Part shown: positions 7,313 through 13,748 of the stretch, piece after piece
Position numbering within the stretch: position 1 is the stretch's first letter
How the letters are laid out: the number at the start of each line of letters is the position of its first letter
Source of the DNA: Leptofilum sp050292445
GTDB lineage: Bacteria > Chloroflexota > Anaerolineae > Promineifilales > Promineifilaceae
DNA length: 13,783 bases
NCBI GenBank assembly: GCA_050292445.1
Contig: JBNKLQ010000165.1
Span: 1-13,783, forward strand
Direction of reading: 5' to 3'
Position numbers and translations under genes: made by a program
Notes under the pieces: model-generated
Databases searched by the model: none
Told to the model about the DNA's origin: nothing
What the model saw: only the letters and a program-made list of their open reading frames with translations

Positions 7313-7364
7313 GTAATTCACAAAGAGAATTTTAAATAGAAGCGAGTCTGAATTTGTGAATTAC
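7313..7364. repeat. 12-bp inverted repeat downstream of the YfhO-like gene
   Basis: GTAATTCACAAA (7313-7324) and TTTGTGAATTAC (7353-7364) are perfect inverted copies separated by 28 AT-rich bases, 24 bases past the YfhO-like stop. The hairpin is AT-rich and has no T-tract. It could be a weak 3' end structure or an operator; I cannot decide. No flanking duplication is seen. Confidence 0.5.
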
Positions 7365-7388
7365 TTGAGTGAAAGCGTAGAAATGGTT

Positions 7389-10082
7389 TCATGTTATTCC
7401 AAAGAACTTTTGCGCTTTCACTAACAACGAAAAAGCGATCAATAAACTGATACTGGCTAAGCCTAAACCCCAGTACAATGTGGCTGGTTGAAATTGAAAG
7501 AGTACAGTATGGTCACCTGCTGGCAAAAATACGCCGCGAAACATGTCGTTTACAAGGTGAATTTCTTGCCACTCTCCATTTACCTTGGCGCGCCATCCCG
7601 GATAGTTCGCGTCGCTTAGCACGAGCAAACCGGGTTCTGGCGTTTTTACCTCTAGCATCACCTCATTAAAGCCATAGTCGGTAATATCTACCTGAGCCTG
7701 GCTATAGTAAGGCTGGGCTGATAGCTGTGTTTGTTGTTCATCAGGTAATGGTTCTGCCAAGACGGCCGTTTCATCCCATTGAAATGACCGCTCACCTTGT
7801 TGCGCCCCTGAAACAACCTGTGTGTGGTGCACCATATAGGCGCGCGGTGCGACATTGGGTATTTCGTAGACCCATATTCCCTGCTTTTCGCCGTGATCAA
7901 TTAATGTCGTGCCATAGGCTGCAAATGCTAATGAATTATCTTCTGTCTGGCAAACGGCCGTTGTCTCATCTCCGGTAACTTGCCAAACAAACGTTTGGCC
8001 ATCGGCCCCTGTTACAGGTGCGAAAAATGCTGGATGCGGCGTGGGAGCAGAAAGCGTTCCGACCGAAAGGGTGATATCAGCCATGAGTTCCCTGCCAACA
8101 TCATCACGCCACAGCTTAAAGGCAACCTCAGTTGGTTCCGTTTGGGCACGAGGTGCCAGCAGCAGATCAACGCGATTGAGTCCAGGGTCAGCGACAAAGG
8201 ATTGCGTTAAGGAAGTGCCATTTAAGGGAACGGCCGTTTCGCATCCTTGTTTTTCCACTTGAGGCACTATTTCTACCGGCAGCGGTTCTGCTGACAAAAT
8301 ATATTTTACGTTGAGTGCGCTGACCTGTGGGTTAAATTCACTCATAACCAGCATGTTTTTATTAGACTGCATCCATTTAATATGCACCTGATCGCTAATA
8401 GACTTATAGAATTGATAGTATCTTTCCTGAATCAGTGGTGTGTAGCCACCGAGCGTTTGCAAGCCAAACACAGAAAGCACATTGGGCCCAAAAACGACCT
8501 TTTCTGACTGCAATGGCAAAACACGATACGGTGTCTCATCTTGTTGTAAAAAATCAACGACGTCATTTTTCGGATACAAATAGTTTATAGATGCAACCGG
8601 GTTAAAATCCCAGCCCCATTGCCACAAATCGACAAAGACCACGATCAGTAACAGGGCGGCGCTCAAATGTGGTCTCCGGTTGAAGATCACCAATAAGCCT
8701 GAAGCCAGCACCAACAGAACACCGCTGCGAATCAAATCGGGCCAGGTGGCGGCGCGTGTTTCTGTTGACCAGGCTGTTATGGCGGCAACGGCCGTAATTA
8801 TTCCCAACCCTACAATCAATGGCCAGCGCTGCCGCTCTGGCGCGTGCAGCAAGCCATCCAAACTCAACGCCGCCAACCAGGCCCCACAAAGTGGCAGCAA
8901 AAACAGGGTGCGCGTCAAAGAAATAAACTGAGCACCGGGAAACAGAAACAGAAGCCGTACAATCGGTGTTCCCAGCACAATGCTTAGCGAAACGGCCGTA
9001 CAAGCCAGCGCTGCCCATAAAAACTGGCGACGGCGAGCTACCAATGGTGCCATCAGGGCCATCAACAAAGCACCCACGCCGAAATATGCCGTCATTTCTG
9101 CATAATTGCTTACGCCCCAGTAACCTGATTCATTGACCGGATTACCGTAAAAATCTGGGGCCACCAACGTGACTAGCTGCTGCCACGGCCAGCGTGTTTG
9201 CTGGATGCTGTCTGCCGTAAACTGCGTCCGCTGGCTGAAGGCCGCAAATTCAGCGGCAGGCAGCAGCGTTACCGCACCGATGCCTAACCCTAGCGGGCCA
9301 ATGAGTGCCAGATACAGCATGGCTTTTCGTGGCCAGATTCGCTGCCAAGAGGCTATTTGAACCAATCGGACCAGTGCGTAAACACCGAGCAGAATCCCAA
9401 AGGCGAATATAAACTGCATTTGCCCACCGAGAATGGCTAATCCAAGGAATAGGCCACCAGCCGCCGCGTAAGCGACACGCTTTTTCTGTACGGCCGTTTC
9501 AAAGGCCCACAAGATCCCCGGCAGCCAAGCCAAGGTGCTTAAGCGATGCGGATTTTCCAACCAAACAACCAGATAGCCATTCAACAGCCAAATACCGCCA
9601 CCCATCAACGCCGCCAACCAATGAAGCCGATGCTGCCGCAAAAAGAGATACATGAACCCGCCAGTTAGGATCAGATGGAGCCAGGCCAGCCACACCAATG
9701 CGCGATGGGCGGGCCAAATTAACGCAGCCACCCAGTTTGGCAAGTAGAATGGCTGGAAATTTGGGTTGGCAATAATTGGCGTACCCGTCATCGTGTATGG
9801 ATTCCACAACGGGATTTGGCCGCTGCGGATGGCTTCTGTTAACAGATGTCGCCTTGGGTAAAACGAGTAAAACGGGTCAGACAACAGCGGGTTTTCCAAT
9901 GGCCCAAGTTCCAAATTATCCCAGGGTGCGATGGTTTGAATCAGATCCAGCGGTAGCAGCGTCGTGTTCGGCAGCAATGCTTTGTGGAGCAGCGCCGTGG
10001 CTAACATCACCAGCACCGTCAATACAATGAGCGAATGGCGGTGGGCGCGCAGCAGGTGGGAGGATGTGCTGGAACTGTCCAT
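7389..10082 (-). CDS. YfhO-family polytopic membrane protein (GT-C-like glycosyltransferase fold)
   Basis: Large integral membrane protein of 897 residues, typical for the YfhO family. These are multi-pass proteins with a GT-C-like layout, some of which glycosylate cell-envelope polymers using lipid-linked sugars. A first membrane segment (about 18-37) is followed by an extracytoplasmic loop with SDPFYSFYPRRHLLTEAIRSG and IPLWNPYTMTGTP (about 67-102), the characteristic start of the family. About a dozen more hydrophobic segments follow to about residue 480, then a soluble domain. Near the C-terminus there is LLVLSDANYPGWRAKVNGEW and FRGVFLPAGDHTVLFQF, the usual YfhO ending, plus a last membrane helix. 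The ATG at 10082 lacks a clear ribosome site but no better start is near. It lies 46 bases after pheS, so it is probably co-transcribed. The gene holds six copies of ACGGCCGT, all read as Thr-Ala-Val. Donor and acceptor are unknown. Confidence 0.85.
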   Translation of the reverse strand: MDSSSTSSHLLRAHRHSLIVLTVLVMLATALLHKALLPNTTLLPLDLIQTIAPWDNLELGPLENPLLSDPFYSFYPRRHLLTEAIRSGQIPLWNPYTMTGTPIIANPNFQPFYLPNWVAALIWPAHRALVWLAWLHLILTGGFMYLFLRQHRLHWLAALMGGGIWLLNGYLVVWLENPHRLSTLAWLPGILWAFETAVQKKRVAYAAAGGLFLGLAILGGQMQFIFAFGILLGVYALVRLVQIASWQRIWPRKAMLYLALIGPLGLGIGAVTLLPAAEFAAFSQRTQFTADSIQQTRWPWQQLVTLVAPDFYGNPVNESGYWGVSNYAEMTAYFGVGALLMALMAPLVARRRQFLWAALACTAVSLSIVLGTPIVRLLFLFPGAQFISLTRTLFLLPLCGAWLAALSLDGLLHAPERQRWPLIVGLGIITAVAAITAWSTETRAATWPDLIRSGVLLVLASGLLVIFNRRPHLSAALLLIVVFVDLWQWGWDFNPVASINYLYPKNDVVDFLQQDETPYRVLPLQSEKVVFGPNVLSVFGLQTLGGYTPLIQERYYQFYKSISDQVHIKWMQSNKNMLVMSEFNPQVSALNVKYILSAEPLPVEIVPQVEKQGCETAVPLNGTSLTQSFVADPGLNRVDLLLAPRAQTEPTEVAFKLWRDDVGRELMADITLSVGTLSAPTPHPAFFAPVTGADGQTFVWQVTGDETTAVCQTEDNSLAFAAYGTTLIDHGEKQGIWVYEIPNVAPRAYMVHHTQVVSGAQQGERSFQWDETAVLAEPLPDEQQTQLSAQPYYSQAQVDITDYGFNEVMLEVKTPEPGLLVLSDANYPGWRAKVNGEWQEIHLVNDMFRGVFLPAGDHTVLFQFQPATLYWGLGLASISLLIAFSLLVKAQKFFGIT

Positions 10083-10096
10083 AGCGATGAGTCAAC

Positions 10097-10114
10097 GCGA
10101 AACGGCCGTTTCGC
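10097..10114. repeat. 18-bp perfect palindrome between pheS and the YfhO-like gene
   Basis: GCGAAACGGCCGTTTCGC is a perfect 18-base palindrome centred on ACGGCCGT, in the 46-base gap. It resembles the GAAACGGCCGTTTC apex of the terminator at 1973-1986. There is no T-tract, so a terminator role is not supported. It may be a full-length form of the dispersed palindrome described in the findings. Confidence 0.7.
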
Positions 10115-10128
10115 CCAGATTTCTTTGG

Positions 10129-11154
10129 CTAGAATTGCTGCAAGAACCGCAAATCGTTGTTCCAGAATTGGCGAATGTCGTTGATGCCGTATTTGAGCAT
10201 AGCAACGCGCTCTGGCCCCATGCCGAAGGCAAAGCCAGTGTATACTTCCGGGTCGTAGCCACCGTTGCGCAAAACGGTGGGATGCACCATACCGCTGCCC
10301 AGAATCTCCAGCCAGCCAGTCTGTTTGCACACCTGGCACCCCTCGCCTTCGCAAAGGAAGCAGGTGACGTCCATCTCTGCACTGGGTTCAGTGAAGGGGA
10401 AATAGCTGGCCCGGAAGCGAGTTTCGCGATTGGCTCCGAAGAGGCGGCGGGCAAACTCGGTGAGCGTGCCTTTGAGGTCGGCAAAGGTGATGTTGGTGCC
10501 GACGGCGAGCCCTTCTACCTGGGTGAACTGGATGCTGCTGCGGGTGGTGATTTGCTCGTTACGGTAGCACATGCCGGGCAGGATGACGCGCACCGGTTCG
10601 GGATAATATTCGCGCATGGCCCGAATTTGTCCGGCGCTGGTGTGCGTGCGCAGGATTACATCCGGGTTTTCGGTGTAGAAGCTGTCTTGCATTTCCCGCG
10701 CCGGGTGGTGCGGCGGGAAGTTGAGCAACTCAAAGTTGTAGGCGTCGGTTTCTACATCGGGTGAGCGGTAGATTTGGAAGCCCATGTCGCCGAAGATGCG
10801 GTAGATGTCCCGCAAGGTTTGGGTGATAACGTGCAGGCCGCCGCTGGTTAACGGCCGTCCCGGCAAGGTCACATCAATAGCGGAGCTGGCGATCTTGTCG
10901 GCCAGTTCTGCCGCTTTCAGTTCTGCCTGGCGCGCTTCGTAGGCGGCTTCCAGCTCATTTTTAACGACGTTGATCCGCTTGCCAAAAATCGGCCGTTCGT
11001 CAGCGCTAAGCTGGCCGACCTGGCGGGTCATCAGGTAGATGCTCCCTTTGCGTCCCAAGGTGTCGCGGTACCAGGTTTCGAGTACGGCCGTACTGTCCGC
11101 CTCCTCCAGCTTAGCCAGAGATGCTTCATACAATGATTCCAGTTGTTCTAGCAT
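10129..11154 (-). CDS. pheS: Phenylalanyl-tRNA synthetase alpha subunit
   Basis: Catalytic alpha subunit of PheRS, 341 residues, the usual length. The N-terminal coiled coil (about 1-90) binds tRNA. Class II motifs follow: motif 1 around HVITQTLRDIYRIFGDMGF; motif 2 around RNEQITTRSSIQFTQVEGLAV; and motif 3 GFAFGMGPERVAMLKYGIND near the C-terminus. The Phe-binding loop region includes SAEMDVTCFLCEGEGCQVC with four Cys (C-x2-C-x4-C-x2-C), a possible metal knuckle seen in many bacterial PheS, followed by GWLEILGSGMVHP. The ATG at 11154 is preceded by AGGAAG six bases upstream. A promoter, a Phe-rich leader ORF and a terminator lie 230-410 bases upstream, so control by phenylalanyl-tRNA supply is likely. 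The partner gene pheT is not adjacent but lies about 3 kb downstream. Confidence 0.97.
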   Translation of the reverse strand: MLEQLESLYEASLAKLEEADSTAVLETWYRDTLGRKGSIYLMTRQVGQLSADERPIFGKRINVVKNELEAAYEARQAELKAAELADKIASSAIDVTLPGRPLTSGGLHVITQTLRDIYRIFGDMGFQIYRSPDVETDAYNFELLNFPPHHPAREMQDSFYTENPDVILRTHTSAGQIRAMREYYPEPVRVILPGMCYRNEQITTRSSIQFTQVEGLAVGTNITFADLKGTLTEFARRLFGANRETRFRASYFPFTEPSAEMDVTCFLCEGEGCQVCKQTGWLEILGSGMVHPTVLRNGGYDPEVYTGFAFGMGPERVAMLKYGINDIRQFWNNDLRFLQQF

Positions 11155-11383
11155 AATTAACTTCCTAAGGTTTTGTTATTATCCACAGATTGGCGCAGAT
11201 TATTCTCTAAAGTTCTCTGTGCGCTCTGTGGCTTAAATTCCAAACGAAAAGTTTAACGGTTCTTGGCTAAACGGGCCAATTCAAGAGTCAAAAAACACAG
11301 CATAGCGTCATTCCTGGAATTGGCTAAAGGCTTTTTCAGTATGCTTTGGATTATAGAATCTTCGAAAAAGCCTAAAACAAAAA
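11155..11383 (-). other. Long untranslated region between attenuator terminator and pheS
   Basis: These 229 bases hold no convincing gene. They contain a 10-base inverted repeat AGGCTTTTTC/GAAAAAGCCT (11328-11337 and 11364-11373). A second inverted repeat GCCAATTC/GAATTGGC lies at 11275-11282 and 11317-11324, and TTGGCTAAA is repeated directly at 11263 and 11320. The imperfect palindrome at 11183-11231 is listed separately. A minus-strand TATAAT lies in the loop of the first repeat without a good -35, so a second promoter is possible but unproven. Confidence 0.4.
11183..11231. repeat. Imperfect palindromic intergenic repeat
   Basis: CCACAGA (11183-11189) and TCTGTGG (11225-11231) enclose nested complementary pieces (GCGCAGA against TCTGTGCGC). 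Similar CCACAGA/TCTGTGG stretches are familiar as dispersed intergenic repeats in several bacterial groups. Only one copy is in this window, so dispersal is inferred. Confidence 0.4.
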
Positions 11384-11409
11384 AAAGACGCGGGGTTGGC
11401 CGCGTCTTT
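11379..11409 (-). terminator. Intrinsic terminator of the pheS attenuator
   Basis: The perfect 10-base stem AAAGACGCGG/CCGCGTCTTT (11384-11393 and 11400-11409) has a six-base loop and runs on the minus strand into eight T residues. It lies 33 bases past the stop codon of the Phe-rich leader ORF and 225 bases before pheS, the position expected for the 3:4 hairpin of an attenuator. It would also stop read-through from the Nudix operon. Confidence 0.9.
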
Positions 11410-11442
11410 CAAAGTAAGTTCGTTTTTTAGCGCTGCTTCTTC

Positions 11443-11523
11443 TCAGGCAGAACGAACCTCCGGCGCAAATGCGGCGCGGACGTTGTTAAAAAAGAAGAAG
11501 CTAAAAAATCGCTGTTGGTTCAT
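11443..11523 (-). CDS. Phe-rich leader peptide of the pheS attenuator
   Basis: A 26-codon ORF begins with ATG at 11523 and ends with TGA at 11443-11445. Residues 5-12 read RFFSFFFF: six Phe in seven codons, with a further Phe at 19. It lies between a strong promoter and an intrinsic terminator, upstream of pheS. This is analogous to the PheM leader peptide of E. coli pheST, though unrelated in sequence outside the Phe run. A shortage of charged tRNA-Phe would stall the ribosome in the run (bases 11508-11488) and alter RNA folding. The Phe-codon RNA can pair with the segment just after the stop: GCTTCTTCT (11501-11493) with AGAAGAAGC (11443-11435), or TTTTTTAGC (11508-11500) with GCTAAAAAA (11431-11423). 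Start choice is supported by the promoter position; the predicted 5' end is only about three bases upstream, so translation is probably leaderless. Confidence 0.85.
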   Translation of the reverse strand: MNQQRFFSFFFFNNVRAAFAPEVRSA

Positions 11524-11532
11524 CGTGGGCGC

Positions 11533-11561
11533 ATGATAGCATCATGCCTGGGGTGTGTCAA
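11533..11561 (-). promoter_or_regulatory. Near-consensus promoter for the leader peptide-pheS transcript
   Basis: TTGACA (11561-11556) and TATCAT (11538-11533) are separated by exactly 17 bases, a near-perfect housekeeping sigma promoter. It starts two bases after the Nudix stop codon. The predicted start is near 11526, three bases before the leader ATG. An inverted repeat GCATGAT/ATCATGC (11531-11537 and 11541-11547) overlaps the -10 box and could be an operator. Confidence 0.85.
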
Positions 11562-11563
11562 GC

Positions 11564-12031
11564 TCACAATTGCTGCTGCAATTTGCCGGCCTGGACGGCC
11601 TCGTAGCCGAACTGGAACTGCTCGCGCTGAAGATCTGTGAGGGGAACCCACTGGGTTTGGGTGATTTCTTCGTCTTCGGTGAGGGAGGTGGCAGTGGTTA
11701 ACGGCCGTTCCAGTCCATAATACATCGCCGACAATTTCCAGGCACGGCGCTCTTCATCTAAAAAGTATTGATCCTCGACAAAAAGCAGAGAACCAATGAC
11801 TGGGGTAAGCCCCGTGATTTGTCGGAAATAGTGGCGAATAACCTGTGTCGGCGGATTACTGGTGGTGAGCATGGTGCCAGGCGGATGCCATAGGTCGGTT
11901 TGCGGCTGTTTTTGTAGCAAAACCTGATTGTTTTCAATGAAGATGCCATAGACGGCAGGACGAAAGGTAATCGACTCAGCAGCGACTGGGACTGCGTTGC
12001 CGTGAATATCGTAACAAACAATGGTGGCCAT
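11564..12031 (-). CDS. Nudix-fold protein with degenerate catalytic box
   Basis: 155-residue protein with the outline of a Nudix hydrolase domain: first strand FRPAVYGIFIENNQVLLQKQ (about 23-42), then WHPPGTML, a helix, and LSAMYYGLERPL and EEITQTQWVPLTDL near the end. The Nudix box should be G-x5-E-x7-R-E-U-x-E-E-x-G-U. Here it begins GTMLTTS and ends IRHYFRQITGL. Gly1, Arg15, Gly23 and Leu24 are kept, but all metal-binding Glu positions are replaced (Ser, His, Arg, Gln). Hydrolysis by the usual mechanism is therefore unlikely; a ligand-binding or structural role is possible. It follows nusB after 13 bases and is probably the last gene of the fabG-nusB operon, because the pheS promoter starts right after its stop. 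No substrate can be named. Confidence 0.75.
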   Translation of the reverse strand: MATIVCYDIHGNAVPVAAESITFRPAVYGIFIENNQVLLQKQPQTDLWHPPGTMLTTSNPPTQVIRHYFRQITGLTPVIGSLLFVEDQYFLDEERRAWKLSAMYYGLERPLTTATSLTEDEEITQTQWVPLTDLQREQFQFGYEAVQAGKLQQQL

Positions 12032-12044
12032 GGTTTAGGGTGCG

Positions 12045-12488
12045 TTATTCGGGAACGGGAAGGGGTAGAAATCGTTCTTTCAGCTGAGGGATATGATCGG
12101 CCAGGGTGCCAAGCACACCGTTGATAAAACGGGGAGCGCTGTCTGAGCCATACGTTTTGGCCAGTTCAACGGCTTCATTGATGGCAACTTTAACGGGGGT
12201 TTCCCCTTCGATCAAAAATTCAAAAATGGCAATACGGAGAATATTGCGGTCAATCACGGCCATCTGGTCTAGCGGCCATTCGGGCGCATATTTGGCAATG
12301 AGGGTGTCCATCTCATCTTGGTGCTTGATGACACCTTGGATAAGTTGGGAGGCAAACTCAACGCCCGTTTTTTCCATCGGGTTTTCCAGCAGACGCCGCT
12401 CTAGAACTTCACCTGGTAGGTGGCTGGCGATATCGTACTCGTAAAGTGTTTCCAGTGTTACGCGCCTAGCGCGACGTCTTGTTTTCAT
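12045..12488 (-). CDS. nusB: Transcription antitermination factor NusB
   Basis: 147-residue all-helical RNA-binding protein of the NusB family. With NusE (ribosomal protein S10) it binds boxA in rRNA leaders and supports processive transcription of rRNA operons. Family marks include the basic N-terminus KTRRRARRVTLETLYEYD, the central VIDRNILRIAIFEFL, and the C-terminal PVKVAINEAVELAKTYGSDSAPRFINGVLG split over about residues 98-128. Length matches the family. It lies 49 bases after an Asp23-family gene and 13 bases before the Nudix gene; Asp23-nusB neighbourhood is common in Firmicutes and related layouts. The ribosome site before the ATG is weak. Confidence 0.95.
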   Translation of the reverse strand: MKTRRRARRVTLETLYEYDIASHLPGEVLERRLLENPMEKTGVEFASQLIQGVIKHQDEMDTLIAKYAPEWPLDQMAVIDRNILRIAIFEFLIEGETPVKVAINEAVELAKTYGSDSAPRFINGVLGTLADHIPQLKERFLPLPVPE

Positions 12489-12537
12489 AATTAACAGACG
12501 AATTGACCATTTGCCAGGAAGGGTTTAGCCGCAGTGG

Positions 12538-12903
12538 TTAGTTGATTGATTCTTCCTGAGTATAGACAACATCTTCAACATGCACGTTGACAGCTTCTAC
12601 AGAAATTCCAACCATCGTATCTACTGCTTCGGCAACGGCCGTTTGCAGGCGTTTGCTGGTCTCCATAATGTTCACGTGCGGACTCATTATAACGTAAATA
12701 TCAAATTTAACCTTATTATCATCGCCTAAATTAAGCAAAATCCCTGCTTGCCGTGATTCACGACGGAAAAGCCGAGCCACATCGGCAGGAATGGGGGCCA
12801 TCTTGGCTACGCCCTCAACGCGTAAGGTGGCGTAATGGGCAATCGTTACCAGTACATCTGGGGCAACCTCGATACGGCCAATGCTTTCTTGTACATTATC
12901 CAT
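12538..12903 (-). CDS. Asp23/Gls24 family envelope stress-response protein
   Basis: 121-residue protein of the Asp23/Gls24 (DUF322) family, small proteins associated with the membrane or envelope-stress response, of uncertain biochemical role. Family features are IGRIEVAPDVLVTIAHYATLRVEGV at the N-terminus, then VKFDIYVIMSPHVNIMETSKRLQ and the closing VGISVEAVNVHVEDVVY. I chose the ATG at 12903 with GGGAG nine bases upstream, rather than an in-frame TTG at 12930. It lies between fabG (48-base gap) and nusB (49-base gap) in the same direction. Confidence 0.88.
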   Translation of the reverse strand: MDNVQESIGRIEVAPDVLVTIAHYATLRVEGVAKMAPIPADVARLFRRESRQAGILLNLGDDNKVKFDIYVIMSPHVNIMETSKRLQTAVAEAVDTMVGISVEAVNVHVEDVVYTQEESIN

Positions 12904-12951
12904 TATTGTTTGCTCCCTACTTATGCGCAATAGGTTCCTGGTCTGGTTGAG

Positions 12952-13704
12952 CTACATGGCAATGCCGCCATCCACGCTAATAACCTGACCGGTGATGTAA
13001 GCTGCTTTGTCTGATGCTAAAAATGATACCAGATAAGCTACCTCGGGCAATTCTCCCCAGCGGCCCAGTGGAATCATCTTTTTGGAGCCTTCCACCACAG
13101 CATCGTCCAGCACCTCGGTGAGTGCGGTGGGGAAGAAGCCCGGCGTAATAACGTTGACGGTAATGTCACGAGAGCCGATTTCTCTGGCCAGCGATTTGGA
13201 AAAACCAATAATGCCTGCTTTAGAAGCCGCGTAATTGGCTTGCCCGGCCTGGCCAATGAGGCCGACAACGGAGGAAATATTGATGACACGGCCGCCTTGC
13301 TTACGCCGCATCATGGGGCGAACGGCCGCTTTGCAGCAGTTAAAGACGCTTTTTAGGTTGGTATCTATCACCGTGTCCCATTGCTCTTCCTTCATCATAA
13401 GCAACAGCGTATCGCGGGTGGTGCCAGCGTTATTTACCAGAATGTCGATCTGACCGTAGGTGTCAATCGCGGTTTTGACCAGCGTTTGGGCCGCATCAAA
13501 CTGGGAGACATCGGCCTGAACGGCCGTTGCTTCCCCACCATTTGCCTGAATGGCCGCTACCACTTCCTCGGCAGCGGCGCTGCTGGCATTGTAATTGATC
13601 ACGACTTTGGCCCCGTGCTCGGCTAAATCTTCCGCAATGGCTCTACCAAGTCCGCGAGACGCCCCCGTCACCACGGCTACTTTTCCTGCTAACAAAGACA
13701 CCAC
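12952..13704 (-). CDS. fabG: 3-oxoacyl-[acyl-carrier-protein] reductase (SDR family)
   Basis: 250-residue short-chain dehydrogenase that reduces 3-oxoacyl-ACP with NADPH in type II fatty acid synthesis. The Rossmann glycine motif TGASRGLG is at 13-20, NNAG at 91-94 and the structural Asn at 116 (DTNLKSV). The catalytic Ser145, Tyr158 and Lys162 lie in INISSVVG and NYAASKAG. The C-terminus ITGQVISVDGGIAM is typical of FabG. Two GTG codons (13704 and 13701) follow GGAGG; the second has the better spacing, so the true start may be one codon later. An SDR with a different substrate cannot be fully excluded, but the close match around the catalytic triad favours FabG. It is the first full gene of the fabG-Asp23-nusB-Nudix group. 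Confidence 0.93.
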   Translation of the reverse strand: MVSLLAGKVAVVTGASRGLGRAIAEDLAEHGAKVVINYNASSAAAEEVVAAIQANGGEATAVQADVSQFDAAQTLVKTAIDTYGQIDILVNNAGTTRDTLLLMMKEEQWDTVIDTNLKSVFNCCKAAVRPMMRRKQGGRVINISSVVGLIGQAGQANYAASKAGIIGFSKSLAREIGSRDITVNVITPGFFPTALTEVLDDAVVEGSKKMIPLGRWGELPEVAYLVSFLASDKAAYITGQVISVDGGIAM

Positions 13705-13721
13705 ATTTCCTCCACCTGTTT

Positions 13722-13748
13722 GTCATACCCGCGAAGGCGGGTATCCAT
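13722..13748. repeat. Single REP-like palindromic repeat upstream of fabG
   Basis: A 27-base palindromic unit with core CCCGCGAAGGCGGG, identical to positions 7183-7209. Here it is a single copy without the terminal repeats seen at 7169-7292. It sits between a possible upstream stop codon and the fabG ribosome site. Confidence 0.75.

Noticed and set aside
9964..10764. Plus-strand open frame of 266 codons opposite pheS and the start of the YfhO-like gene
   Set aside because: It spans two genes and their gap on the other strand, with no ribosome site or recognisable motif.
11179..11187. Perfect DnaA box TTATCCACA
   Set aside because: Single copy, part of the CCACAGA repeat, with no cluster of boxes or AT-rich unwinding region and no dnaA or dnaN nearby. 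Not evidence for an origin.
11155..11563. T-box riboswitch upstream of pheS
   Set aside because: The conserved T-box sequence (AGGGTGGNACCGCG-like) before the terminator is absent, and the Phe-rich ORF explains the terminator better.
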